64,000 nt of DNA from Lytechinus pictus (taxonomy: Eukaryota; Echinodermata; Echinoidea; Temnopleuroida; Toxopneustidae): assembly GCF_037042905.1 (NCBI RefSeq), contig NC_087247.1, positions 39,345,920-39,409,919 of the forward strand, in the 5' to 3' direction. The notes beneath the pieces were generated by a model. That model made no database searches. It saw nothing but the letters and a program-made list of their open reading frames with translations, and was not told the DNA's origin. Shown one piece after another: positions 11,873 to 22,905 of the stretch; position 1 is the stretch's first letter, and each line of letters opens with the position of its first letter. A program made the translations under genes and the position numbers.

Positions 11873-12643
11873 ATGGAAACCAAGATACAGTATCTATCTT
11901 CTGCACAGTTTTTTTCTTTATGGCACTTTTCAGGATGTAAAATGTCTTTACCAGTGGAGGTTCTAGATCTTGATAACCGCATGTAGGTATGCTATTAGCT
12001 ACCTGAAGAGACTATGCTTTAGGAGGAATCACTAATCGACCTGCATGTTGGACAAAGCGATGTTTACACATAGGCTGAAAGCAGATAACAGACTGTCACA
12101 TCAATTGCTGCATTGTTCGTGTTTCTTGGTTTTTATTGTGTTGTTTTCCTTAATGTGTGTGATTTTGATGAAAATTGTGATCATTATTGTTGCCAAAGTA
12201 TGTCTTTATCAATTTCTTTTCATTAGAATAGGTGTTGGGGATTGTATTTCTATTTGATACAGGTCATATTAACAAAATTGTTGCAAGTCAAATAGCAGTG
12301 ATCTATCTATCAGAAACCAAATGCAAGGCTACATCTTGAATTCTTAAATACTTAAATAAGTATAAGAATGTAGGAATTGGTGAATTGACCAATTAAACAT
12401 GAGACTAGAAGCTCATTCTGAACATACATATGATATAGTTACCATAACATAATGACATATATGTTAATAGCTGGTTTCCAGTGGTAACACCACACTGACC
12501 ACAGCTTTAAACAAAGAGTCAAATTCATATCATTTTGAATTGGGACCAATGTTGATGCAACTTTGTGTGAGATTCCTTTTTTTTTAGATGAAATCGAACT
12601 AGATACATGTAAGTTCTAATATGGAAATATAAATTTCAATAAA
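11873..12643 (+). other. LMBR1 3' untranslated region with candidate poly(A) signal
   Basis: The stretch after the LMBR1 stop is AT-rich and has no recognised coding frame. AATAAA occurs at 12638-12643 and is a plausible polyadenylation signal. Other AATAAA hexamers further right (for example near 18270) cannot be excluded without transcript data. Confidence 0.4.
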
Positions 12644-12783
12644 GAATATTTATTCTATTAATGTAATAAAAATAACGTTACAATTGTGTTTTTATTGACC
12701 CAAAGTCACCAAAAAACAAAAATTAACTCATATTATTTAAAGATAAAATAATCAACCCAAGGTTCAAACACATGATGTGACAT

Positions 12784-12945
12784 AATTTTAACCTATTGGC
12801 TAAATGTAACACATGCATGTTAAAACTTTGCCACTCACACAGTTTGGTAAATACCATATTATTTACACACTTATGAACATAACACACCTTTGTGCAATGC
12901 ATGTTTCAACTCCTAAGAGTTAAATTTAGCCAATGGGTTAAAATT
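12784..12945. mobile_element. Short inverted-repeat element
   Basis: AATTTTAACCTATTGGCTAA near the left end matches TTAGCCAATGGGTTAAAATT inverted at the right end, about 160 bp apart. The interior is AT-rich with no open frame. It is probably a small MITE downstream of LMBR1. Confidence 0.6.
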
Positions 12946-15900
12946 AAGCGACTTTGGCACTATCAGTCCATTATTGTTCAACAAAAACTTTAAATGGCTA
13001 CAATGTGTTTATTTCCAGAGAACCGTCATCTTATGTTCATTTACACCCAGTGTTTGATAAGTTTTAATCACCCAAATTTTTTTTGTGTTCATTTAAAATA
13101 GTATTAAATGTTATACACTCTCCTATAGATAAAATAGACAATCGTTATGATCAACAAAATACTGAATGATAATTAGACTGGCTAAATACCAGTCCCATCT
13201 TGCCATTATCAATTATGATAAATATTGTATTATTATGTGTTGTGTGAAAGTGTATAAAGATGAAAATGAATTTGACAAGGTTTTGTTTTCTAATGTTAAT
13301 TTGATATTTTGTAGTGCAGGTAAAGCATTTTGTAGTACAGCACTTGTACCATGTACAATGAAGTTTAAGGAGAGTACACATTGGACCAATGGGATGTATT
13401 TCATTGCGTTTCGAAACTTCACAATACAGCTGTTTTTATACATGCATTTATGTGTATAACAATATCACAAGTAATATTTTTGTACCTTGGTTTTTGCTAA
13501 TTTTAGAATATATAATCACCTCTGTTTACGAAAAGCCATATGCTGCTAGTATATCAACACTGCTCAACATGTATATGAGTGATTTTCATATTTTCTTTTG
13601 TCGATAAGTATTCATATATACTACTTGACGTGTTCTATCTCTTTTCTTTTGAATATTTTAATGGAATATTGGAAATCCACTTACATGTATGTTCATTGGT
13701 AGATCCAGCTGGGTTAGGAACAATACCATTTCACTCGCCATATTGTTTGTGCACAGTGAAATTTATTATGTCTTATCCAGCTGAATCCGCTCCTGATATT
13801 GCATTTTCTAAAAGTTGTTGTGTAGTTATTTAACGGTATTGATAGTGCATTTCTAAATCTTTCAGACATTTTGGTCATTGCAAAATATCCTTGTGCATTC
13901 CACCATTTATGCAAATACCAACTTTTTTGTAAGAAATCAGAGTGAACTGATGACTATAAGTTTCCAGTGCTTTGTTTTGCATGGCAGAATGGCTTTGAGG
14001 AAGGGGGTTTCATCTATGGTTCAGTTATTGTTGATAAAAGCATATTATGAGTTAGATATTAGAACAGGGGTGTCTGAGCATAACTTCAACTAAAATAATC
14101 AAACTCGATGATTCAACTGCAAAGTCATATTTTTTAAAAGAACAATTGAGATATTTTTTTATATAATGAAGTTTTGTTCTGAACAACAAATTTGAAAGAG
14201 CAATTTCTGTTGAACCCTGAGAAAAACTAAATATGTCAGTCTGTTCTTCAAGAACAAAATTTAGGTTATGTGTATAACTCCATTGCCATCTTGAGGCATG
14301 GCCACCATCATCCTTTAATTCTTTCCAGACTATGAAATGTAATCAACCTTCTAAACAACTCTAATTGAATGGGAATGATTGGAAAACAAAACCACTGCCA
14401 TCTCCATTTTCTCCCTTTTAATTCATTGTGGAAGAAGTAAATCCTCCAATAAATCTCAAAATGTTTTTTTTTTTAAATTTCTATATCATTTTAGATTCTC
14501 TCTTTAGTCTTGGCCGAGTAACTCTTCTAAATGAAAGACAATATTGGACCATCATTTGAATACTCCTGGATATTTTGTTGTTATTTGCTGTTTCACTTAC
14601 TGTCCAACCATGAGGCAAACTCTGCATGCACCATTCCATAAGAAGAAATGCTATCACCTTGATGTTGGTTATTTCTACCTTTTGAATTTTGCGAGAGTAC
14701 ATTTTATCAAGATAATATATCAGGTATAAATCAAACACAATGGGATTATTTACTGTTTTTCTGTGTTTAATCGTCCATCCAATAAGCTTTGTGGTTTTCG
14801 AACATATTACGTTGATACTCTTATCATCCTTGCATTGAAATGTTTGTTGGATAATTTGCCAATACATATTAAGGAAAATCTTATATTGTGTGAACCTGCC
14901 CATTACAGAAAGGGGCCAAATCAAGTATCTGATCACTCTGGATGCAATACTAGTACTCTGATTCAGAAGACCTAGAGCTAATGTTTGGTGTATGTATGAA
15001 GACCATGTCTTGATGGTGCGAGCTACAATGTAGCTACATCACGAAACCGATAGACCAGACAGGTTTTTTTTTTGTCATATTCTACATTTATATATGTATT
15101 TTGTCCAGTAACTTCAGCACTTTTCCATTGTATAGGGCCTCAAAACAGCAAATACAGTGACTGATATCCTATAAATTTACATCCTTCTCAGTATTATTTC
15201 TTATTTAAATGTTGTGCTTCGGATGATGAATGTTTGAAGTAAGAATTTGTTGAATTTTTCATTTTGTTACAATTATCAAGATTGAAAAGCCTTACATGTA
15301 AATAGTGGTTCATCTTTAATGAATCTTGAGTTTGGTGTCTGAAATATTTGTAGTTAAGAGTCATTTTGGGCTCATGCTTTTCTTGTAGTTTTTCTTTTGA
15401 AATTATATGTGTAGATGCTGCTGTTCAAACATTCAAACATATGGATGTAATTTGATTATACAACTCATTTTGACAACAACAAAAAAGATTGTTTGACAAA
15501 TCACACACCCTCTCTCTCCCTTGATTGAATTCATTTTGGAGGAGGGTCTGTGGGTATTGATGGATCATATTAGGGTAACTTAAAATATATTTATTGTTTT
15601 ACAGTGAACAAGAGAGAGGGAATATACTGATAAAAATGATTTCTTTCATAAAATTGACAATCCATTTTATTAAGCTATATATCACATATTCCATGGACTC
15701 AGTACTTTTAAGCCCATTAGTACTTCTTTGATGTAATATTTGTGATTTATTTTCCCCTCTTCCTCTATTGATTTTGTTAATTAAAATAGTTGCATGGTTT
15801 TCTTTTATTCTCCCTTCAGCTCAGCAGATCTTGAGACTATCTTAACTAAACACAACAGAAGAAGATTAACTCTCCTAAATAGCAGTTGACATTTACAATG

Positions 15901-16138
15901 AAATGGTTTGGGCAAAATAATCTAGGAGTGATTTTACATCAGTAATAAACTTCTATGTGGAAATGAGATTACTGCGATGTGGCATATATGACTGGGCAAA
16001 TTTTGAATGCAAATTTTTTGCAATTATGACTCACAAAAAAAAAAGAAATTACTGATTTTTTTTTGACAAAGCACTGCTGATTTATGGTAAGAACATGAAA
16101 GTTGTAGCAATGGCATGGTTGCTGCTACGATCTTACTT
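12946..16138. other. Intergenic AT-rich DNA, no gene recognised
   Basis: Only AT-rich open frames are present; the longest is 151 codons on the minus strand at 14481-14936. None has a domain, motif or splice context I can recognise. It may include a longer LMBR1 3' UTR. Confidence 0.5.
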
Positions 16139-16914
16139 AAGGCCTGGTCACACCGTCTGAACTTTGTTGGAGCGTTCCTTGAACACTAGGGAGAGGAGGC
16201 CAAATTTCGACAACGCTTGTCACCGCGCACAAAATGGGGAAAAAATAACCAACACGGGCGTTGCTTTAGCAGTGCACCGCTAAAGCATTCAGCGTTGGTT
16301 TAGCGGTGACGCGAGCGTTGATAGAGCAGCATTCTACGCATGCGGGTGTTGGCTCGGCGGGTGTTGGCTGGCGGGGGTTTAATGTTGGTAATATTTTTGA
16401 CTACGAAGCTGAACGGATCGCTTTGATGAAAGTTCTGATAGATTCCAAATGGGCTCCTGGTCCATTTCTTCCCGTATTTATAGTCAAATGCTGGTCTTGT
16501 TCGGACACTTCCATACTAACGCCATGCAAACCAAAGTTCACCGCAATGGATCACTGCTTCAACACCCGACACCGTTCCAGCAATCCGTGTCCGCTCGTAA
16601 AACGCTTAAAACCCCTCCACCAAAGTTTGTGCAATGTTTAATCACCACCTGGGCAAAGCAGCATTGGTCCAGCGTTCAAGATTCTTGCGGACCCAAGAGT
16701 CCACAAACTTTCATCTAGCGGTGCCAAATATTGACTGGGTGTTGTTGGAGCAGTGGTGAACTTTGCCGGAGCGGGAAATTGCCTGCTCCTCACCGCTCGC
16801 AATATTTTGTGCAGCCCAAAACTTTCAGAGGGACCATCAGCGGTGGCCGAGTGTATATAGTGTACACTGCTCCAGGAATGCTCCAGCAAAGTTTTGGCAG
16901 TGTGACCAGGCCTT
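16139..16914. mobile_element. GC-rich TIR element (AAGGCCTGGTCACAC ends)
   Basis: The ends are AAGGCCTGGTCACAC and GTGTGACCAGGCCTT, perfectly inverted, with further inverted similarity inward (GAACTTTGTTGGAGCGTTCC versus GGAATGCTCCAGCAAAGTTT). The interior is visibly more GC- and CpG-rich than its surroundings and repeats phrases such as AGCGGTGA and GCTCC. Both-strand frames of 60-110 codons do not look like protein. It is a non-autonomous DNA transposon of unassigned superfamily. No clear target duplication is seen. Confidence 0.8.
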
Positions 16915-16978
16915 CAGCTTTTACGGATTTAGATCCTTTATGAAAGTAAAATAGAAAACCTGTTTATTCCTGGGTAAC

Positions 16979-17325
16979 ATATACAGACCTGCCAACCAGT
17001 ACGTTTTAGCCGTATTTAGTACGTTTTTGCAACCAAAATACGTTTTTTCTTTGAAAAACACGTTTTTTGTAAAAAAAAATTTCAGGTAACTTTTTTTTTT
17101 TCAATCATTTTGTTAAAACCAGTGTGAAGATATACACGTTTTAATGTTGTTTTTTTTCATCTGCAAGAGCAGTGCGCATTTTAGCTTGCATGCAGCTTGA
17201 GCGCCGCGATGAGCGAGTGCACCAAGCATTTTATTATGAAATACACTTTTTTGGGGGAAAAATAATTTATTTTTAATCACAGAATACAGTTTTTCATTCC
17301 CAGAGGTTGGTAGGTCTGCATATAA
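16979..17325. mobile_element. Small TIR element (TATACAGACCTGCCAACC ends)
   Basis: TATACAGACCTGCCAACC at the left end is matched by the inverted GGTTGGTAGGTCTGCATATA at the right end, about 345 bp apart. The interior has repeated ACGTTTTT phrases at its left. It abuts a T-run/G-run tract at about 17330-17356. Confidence 0.72.
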
Positions 17326-17356
17326 CTTCTTTTTTTTTTTGGGGGGGGGGGGGGGG

Positions 17357-18780
17357 CTATCATAAAGTGTGGTACCTTTTGAACCATTTTGCCCAAATTC
17401 ATTTCATTAAATAGTAATGGCATAATGAGAATTGAGGGGAAGTTTCCTTTTATTATTTGTTTTGAAGGGAATTTATTCACTCCTTCATGAAGAATTGATA
17501 CATAGATTTTGTACTGCCAAAATTACATACTATAACTTATAGCACTGTACATGTGGTTGTGCTCCTAATGCAACTTAATCTATATAATATATCATTTTAA
17601 TGTTGTTTAAACCTAATGTTCTATTTACTAAAGTTTGATTATGTTATACAGTAATGGTTTATTCATTTAAAAATAAATGCATGTTTATCATATTTATCTA
17701 ATTATTTATCAAACTTGGCTATCTATATGGCATTTATTTACTGACCTTTTTGAAATTCATGAAAAGTTATTTTCATTTTCATGCTTGTTTCCAATTCATT
17801 TCCCAACAACCACGAGATTTAAGATTTGTCTGTTCCATGTGTATTCATACCCAAAAAAATTATTACAATATAAAAACAGGTATCAGTTGTATCATAACCT
17901 CACTGATGTAGACCTGTTTTGGTGTGTACCCTTTCAAAGTATTATACCAAGCAAATTGGGTGTCCATCATGTAATATGCAGCAAATTTTGATGGCAGAAA
18001 GTAAATAAGATATAGTCTCACTATGTTAGTATACTATTTCATTCATAATACAGGATGACATTTCGATTTTTGTACAGCATATCTTCATTATGCATGCTTT
18101 ATCCCTCTCTAAATTGGACGTGTTCACACATACAACTATGTGGCTTTGATGTACATATGTTGAATACACTCCCTTTGTTATTCATTCTGAGTGTGGAATG
18201 TTGTCAGTTTCTGTTCTTTTTACCTCTGTCTCATGTTTCTTAACGCTTTGGAAATAAGCATGTCTTGCAATAAAAGCATTCACTCTTGAAAAAACATGAA
18301 TTTGACATATTGCCCTTTTATTTGTATTATTTCCAAGTGATGCATGAAGTTTAAGTTTGCTAACGTTTATTGATTTAATATAATGAACTTATGTTATAAA
18401 AAGACATGCATAATAGAAATATATGGATTTGAAAGCAAAAAAGGGGCATTTTGAATTAATATTATACAGTTTGTTAATATACAGTACAGGTAGTATCACT
18501 CCAGAAAGGATTTAATCAAAAGCAACAAATGAAATTAATGCCTCATTTTTAATGAGTTGTAATAATACATGTACAAAAACCCTCAGAGTGCAATGAGATC
18601 ATCATAATGATCCTACAATTTGATCATACAGTACTGTACATATGATAAAGTTTTGTGCTTTCATAAACAAGTTTAACACTTTGTAACAGACCAAACAAAC
18701 AACATCTATATTCATATTTCAGTATTATCACTGCATAAGTGCATATTTTGATAAACAGAAATGTCCCTCTGAAGTTATAT
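17357..18780. other. Intergenic AT-rich DNA, no gene recognised
   Basis: The stretch has no coding frame with recognisable content. An AATAAA hexamer occurs near 18270 in a context that could be a transcript end, but no matching gene was found. Confidence 0.4.
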
Positions 18781-20682
18781 AACAAGTGGAACACCTGGCA
18801 GTCTCGCCTGCATTACGCAATTTCATATAGCAGCAGTGCTGCCTTTGAAAACAGCCAATTAATAATTATTCACAGAAGAAAACACTTATGTGATAAAAAA
18901 ATACTTGATTACCCTTATGTCGATGTTTCATGAGCTAGATGCCAATTCAACAAATACTTAAAACATGGCCAGAGTTCATTGACCTTTAAATTACCTTTGA
19001 CCTCGGCCATGTTCCTGAAACGCGCACAGGGTATTAAGGGATACATTGCTGCTCTTATGTCCAAGTTTCAAGAACTAGATCCATAAACTTTTAAAGGGAT
19101 GGTCCAGGCTGGAGATATTTATATCTCAATTTTTTTAGAGTAAAATTCACAAAGTGAAATGCTGAAAATTTGATCAAAATCAGATAACAAATAAAGTTAT
19201 TGAATTTTAAAAATTTGCATTATTCCGGTGAACAGTTGTAGGCATGTCTTTATGAATATTCATTAAGAGGGCTGATGATGTCATATCCCCACTAGTTCTT
19301 TTGTATTTTATTATATGAAATTAGGTTTATTCAAATTTTTTCTACCAAGAACTAAAACAATTGGATTGACAACTGATTAAGTGCATTAGTTATTTATTGC
19401 CGCAGCTTATTTCATCATAATGGAGACACATCATTTCCACATGTAAGAAAAAATGAAGCATTTATTATTTAATGTAATAACATAAGAAAAAGGAAAGTGG
19501 GGATGTGACATCATCAGCCTACCTAATGAATATTCATGACGATGTGCATATAACTGTTTTCACAGCATATCAATAAATTTCAAAATTCAATAACTTTATT
19601 ATCCAATTTTGATGAAATTTTCAGCATTTTGCTCAGTAAATTTTACTCTATTTATTTAGATATAAACATTTTCAGCCCAGACCATCCCTTTAAAGTTATG
19701 AAAATTCCACAAATACCCCAACATTACAAAAGTTTGTTGACTCTAAATGACCTTTGACCTTGGTCATGCGACCTGAAACTCCCACAGGATGTTCAAGGAT
19801 ACTTGATTGCTCTTATGACCAAGTTTCATGGACTACATGTAGATCCATAATATTTTTAAAGGTAAATGCTAGTTTTGGTAACGATATCAAAATGAGTTCG
19901 TACAGAATCCAATGAAATGACCACCAAAGTGTCTGTTTGTATAAATAAAACGCATGTGCCAAAGGATTCTGGAAGAAATTGTGTAATTGCTGAGAAATCA
20001 GCAAATAAGCACAGGATTCGGGTAGAGCGTCGGGCCCGACGCTCAAAGCAATAATTATACACTGTCCCACGTGCGCTTATCTGTGTTGGGGAAGTTCAGT
20101 CTGAACATTTTTCAGCGTAGATTTCAAGATTTCACAAAGTTCAGTTTATGTAACTGTACCAGATCTAGATCCTCGATGATATACTGACAATTAAGCCTGG
20201 TTTTACAGACTTTCTCATGAAATCAGTGTTTACTGCAACTACTGGAATTTCTCTTTAAGTGATAACAATTCCTCAAATACCCCCAACATAGCCAAAGTTC
20301 ATTGAACCTAAGACAACCTTTGACCTTGGTCATGTGACCTGAAACTTGCACATGATATTCAGGGATACATGGTTGCTCTTATGTCCAAGTTTCATGAACT
20401 AGATCCATAAACTTTTTAAGTTATGACAATTCTTCAAATAACCCCAACATGGCCAAAGTTTGTTAACCATAAGTGACCTTTGACCTTAATCATGTGACCT
20501 GAAACTCAGGCAGGATCTTCAGTGATACACTAATACCCTTATGTATAAGTTTTATGAACTAGGTCCACATGCTTTCTAAGTTAAGATGACATTTCAAAAA
20601 CTTAACCTTGGTTAGGATTTCAATGTTGACGACGCTGTCGGAAAAGCAGCGCCTATAGTCTTGCTCTGCTATGCAGGCGAGA
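18781..20682 (+). mobile_element. CGCCTGC/GCAGGCG-ended element with tandem units, copy 2 (host of a nested MITE)
   Basis: The left end shares AACAAGTGGA..CTGGCAGTCTC with the copy at 28091 and continues CGCCTGC. The right end is GCGCCTATAGTCTTGCTCTG followed by GCAGGCGAGA. Internal tandem units carry phrases such as GGCCAAAGTTCATTGA, TGACCTTTGACCT, CATGTGACCTGAAACTC and TTATGTCCAAGTTTCATGAA. Perfect inverted DR1 motifs occur at 19748-19760 and 20474-20486. The TTAA-flanked MITE at 19091-19693 splits the array, and about 0.4 kb of unrelated sequence (19860-20260) also interrupts it. Confidence 0.8.
19091..19693. mobile_element. Foldback MITE flanked by TTAA, copy 2
   Basis: It starts TTAAAGGGATGGTCCAGGCTG and ends CAGCCCAGACCATCCCTTTAA, and is closely similar to 717-1298 over its whole length, including the ATGAATATTCAT and GCTGATGATGTCA blocks in both arms. 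It is inserted within the tandem-repeat element at 18781-20682. Confidence 0.85.
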
Positions 20683-22200
20683 AAAAAATGTATTAGAGAA
20701 ATATTGTAATTGTCAAATTACATGGGGATTTGAATATTTTAGGCATTTATCCAGTCTGTTGCAGAGGGTGGGAAGAGTTGTATGCAAGCCACCAAAAAAA
20801 AAAATCTTGAAAAGCACCATGGAGCTAGTTTAAACACAGTACGAGAAACAACTAAATACAAATGGGATGAAACTATTGCATCAATAAGAGTTATCAAGAC
20901 GTTCTTTTAAGTCTGAATACAAAAAAAAAGTTTATACCATAAATAAGACATTTGGCCATTTTGAAAAGCAAATAGGACGATGATTAAAAAAAAATGGGTG
21001 TACTAACTCTTTGTTTTCTATGTTACCTTGAACTTGTTTTAGAGATAATAAAATTAGTATCAGCTGCTATTTCATTTACAACTAATATGGACAAGAGACA
21101 TAAGAGAAGATAAGGGATATGGGCTGAGGGTGTTGGAGAAGGGGTATCTGCTAACTGAAAGAGAGAGGGGGAGAGAGAGAGAGAGAGGAGGAAGGCGAGG
21201 GAAAAGGGTTATACAAAAAGTACATGGAGAAATGGGAAAGAAGAAAAGAGGGGAAGCATCTTAAGTCTCTGCTTATCTACACATAAAGCAATCATCTTCA
21301 GCTTAGATAACATAACATGATTTCCCAAATTTAGGTGTGTGGAAATATACCAGATCTAGTGGCTCGTATTCTGAAGTCAGGTTTAACTTAGACCATGGTC
21401 TCACTCTGTGCTAAAATTATGGGAAGCCAAAAGTGTCAAAATTTTTATGAAGTTGTATGTTTCTTATGTTTACTGTGCTCTTTCCTGATTCATTGATGGT
21501 GCAGACAATAATCTATTTATAATTCTTACACAATTATGAATGATTTGAGAGCCAAATGAGGTGAAATATTATATCTCTATATCAGGATACTGTTAGTGAT
21601 TTATGTAACAATTGGCTATCCATTTTTAAACCACAACTTTAAACCCAACTTTAGAATACGGGCCAGTATATCTACAGTGATGTGGTTACAACTTTACAAG
21701 ATGTTTTATTATCAAATTGTTATTTGCTGAAACCAAATTAGTTTAGTTCAAATATTCTCATGAAAATATATCATAACATTGATAACTCAACAGGTACCCC
21801 TTGAAGTTAAACCTCAATTATTATCATTTCACACTATCAGTTTTATTGTGGCTGGGAAACTAGTAAAAAAGCCATATTAAAGAGCCATCTGAATTGATGT
21901 GTGGGAATTAAAACTGATCAGATAAAAACTGGATAAATTGTCATGCAGTATGATTGTATAATTGGTGATTGGCTGAGTTTGGCTCATTATACACTAACAG
22001 GGTTGATGGTCAGGTGGGTTATATAATTGACATAAGTTTAACAAAGATAATCATATGGAATGCTGTATTATGACTGGTCATTTCCTTTGAATATATTGCT
22101 ATTCATTAATGCAATAACAATATCTAAACATAACATTGCTTCACAATTAGACTACTTACTATAATATAACAGTATTTTCAAAATATAAAAAAACAACGAT
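20683..22200. other. Intergenic DNA with a GA-rich microsatellite
   Basis: No gene is recognised. A purine-rich GA repeat lies at about 21160-21190. The remainder is AT-rich. Confidence 0.5.
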
Positions 22201-22204
22201 AAAA

Positions 22205-22800
22205 CAAGAGTGTCGCTAAGACGAGCACATAATACGCCTGCCTGTAACGCGGAAAATGGATGTATTGGTCAAGCAGGAAAAGTGGAAGGTGGCGACTTCA
22301 CTTTTAACCTTCTGACCTCAAAATCAATAGAATTGCTGAGATCTATGCTAGTATCATACACACCAAATTATATGAGCCTAGGTTAAGTTAAACTTAAGTT
22401 ATCGCATTTACAAGGACATCAGAAGGGTAAGATGAAAACATGTCACTATGACCATGACCTTTGACCTTTAGACTTCAAAATCATTAGGCTTCCTGGGATC
22501 TATGCTAATATCATACACACCAAACTATATGAGCATAGGTTAAATTAAACTGAAGTTAACGCATTATGATTTACAAGGACTGCAGAAGGGTAAGATGAAT
22601 ATATATCACTGTGACCTTGACCTTTGGACCTCAAGATCAATAGGCTTCCTGTGATCCATGCTAGTATCATACACACCAAATTATATGAGCGTAGGTTAAG
22701 TCAAACTGAAGTTATTACGTTTACAAGGAAAAGTTAACGGACGGACAGACAGACGGACACCGAGCGTGATACCATAATACGTCCCGTTTAGGACGGGCAT
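22205..22800 (+). mobile_element. Tandem-unit repeat element of a second, related type
   Basis: It starts ACAAGAGTGTCGCTAAGACG with ATAATACGCC, and ends with ATAATACGTCCCGTTTAGGA then CGGGCATATAA. Between are about three units of roughly 150 bp marked by CATACACACCAAA-TTATATGAGC-like text and GACCTTTGACCTTTAGAC-like text, plus a short GGACAGACAGACGGAC run. A perfect inverted DR1 is at 22455-22467 and a tandem TGACCTTGACCT at 22612-22623. It lies just downstream of the G6PC gene. Confidence 0.75.
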
Positions 22801-22905
22801 ATAAAAACACAAGGAAAAGATTGAATTTCACTTAACATTACAATGCACCAAGTTTTTCATTTTGGTTTACAAAGGCAAAAATGCTTCTTTAGAATCTTGT
22901 AGCTG

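Noticed and set aside
14481..14936. 151-codon minus-strand open frame
   Set aside because: AT-driven composition, no recognised motif, no splice partners and no sign of conservation visible.
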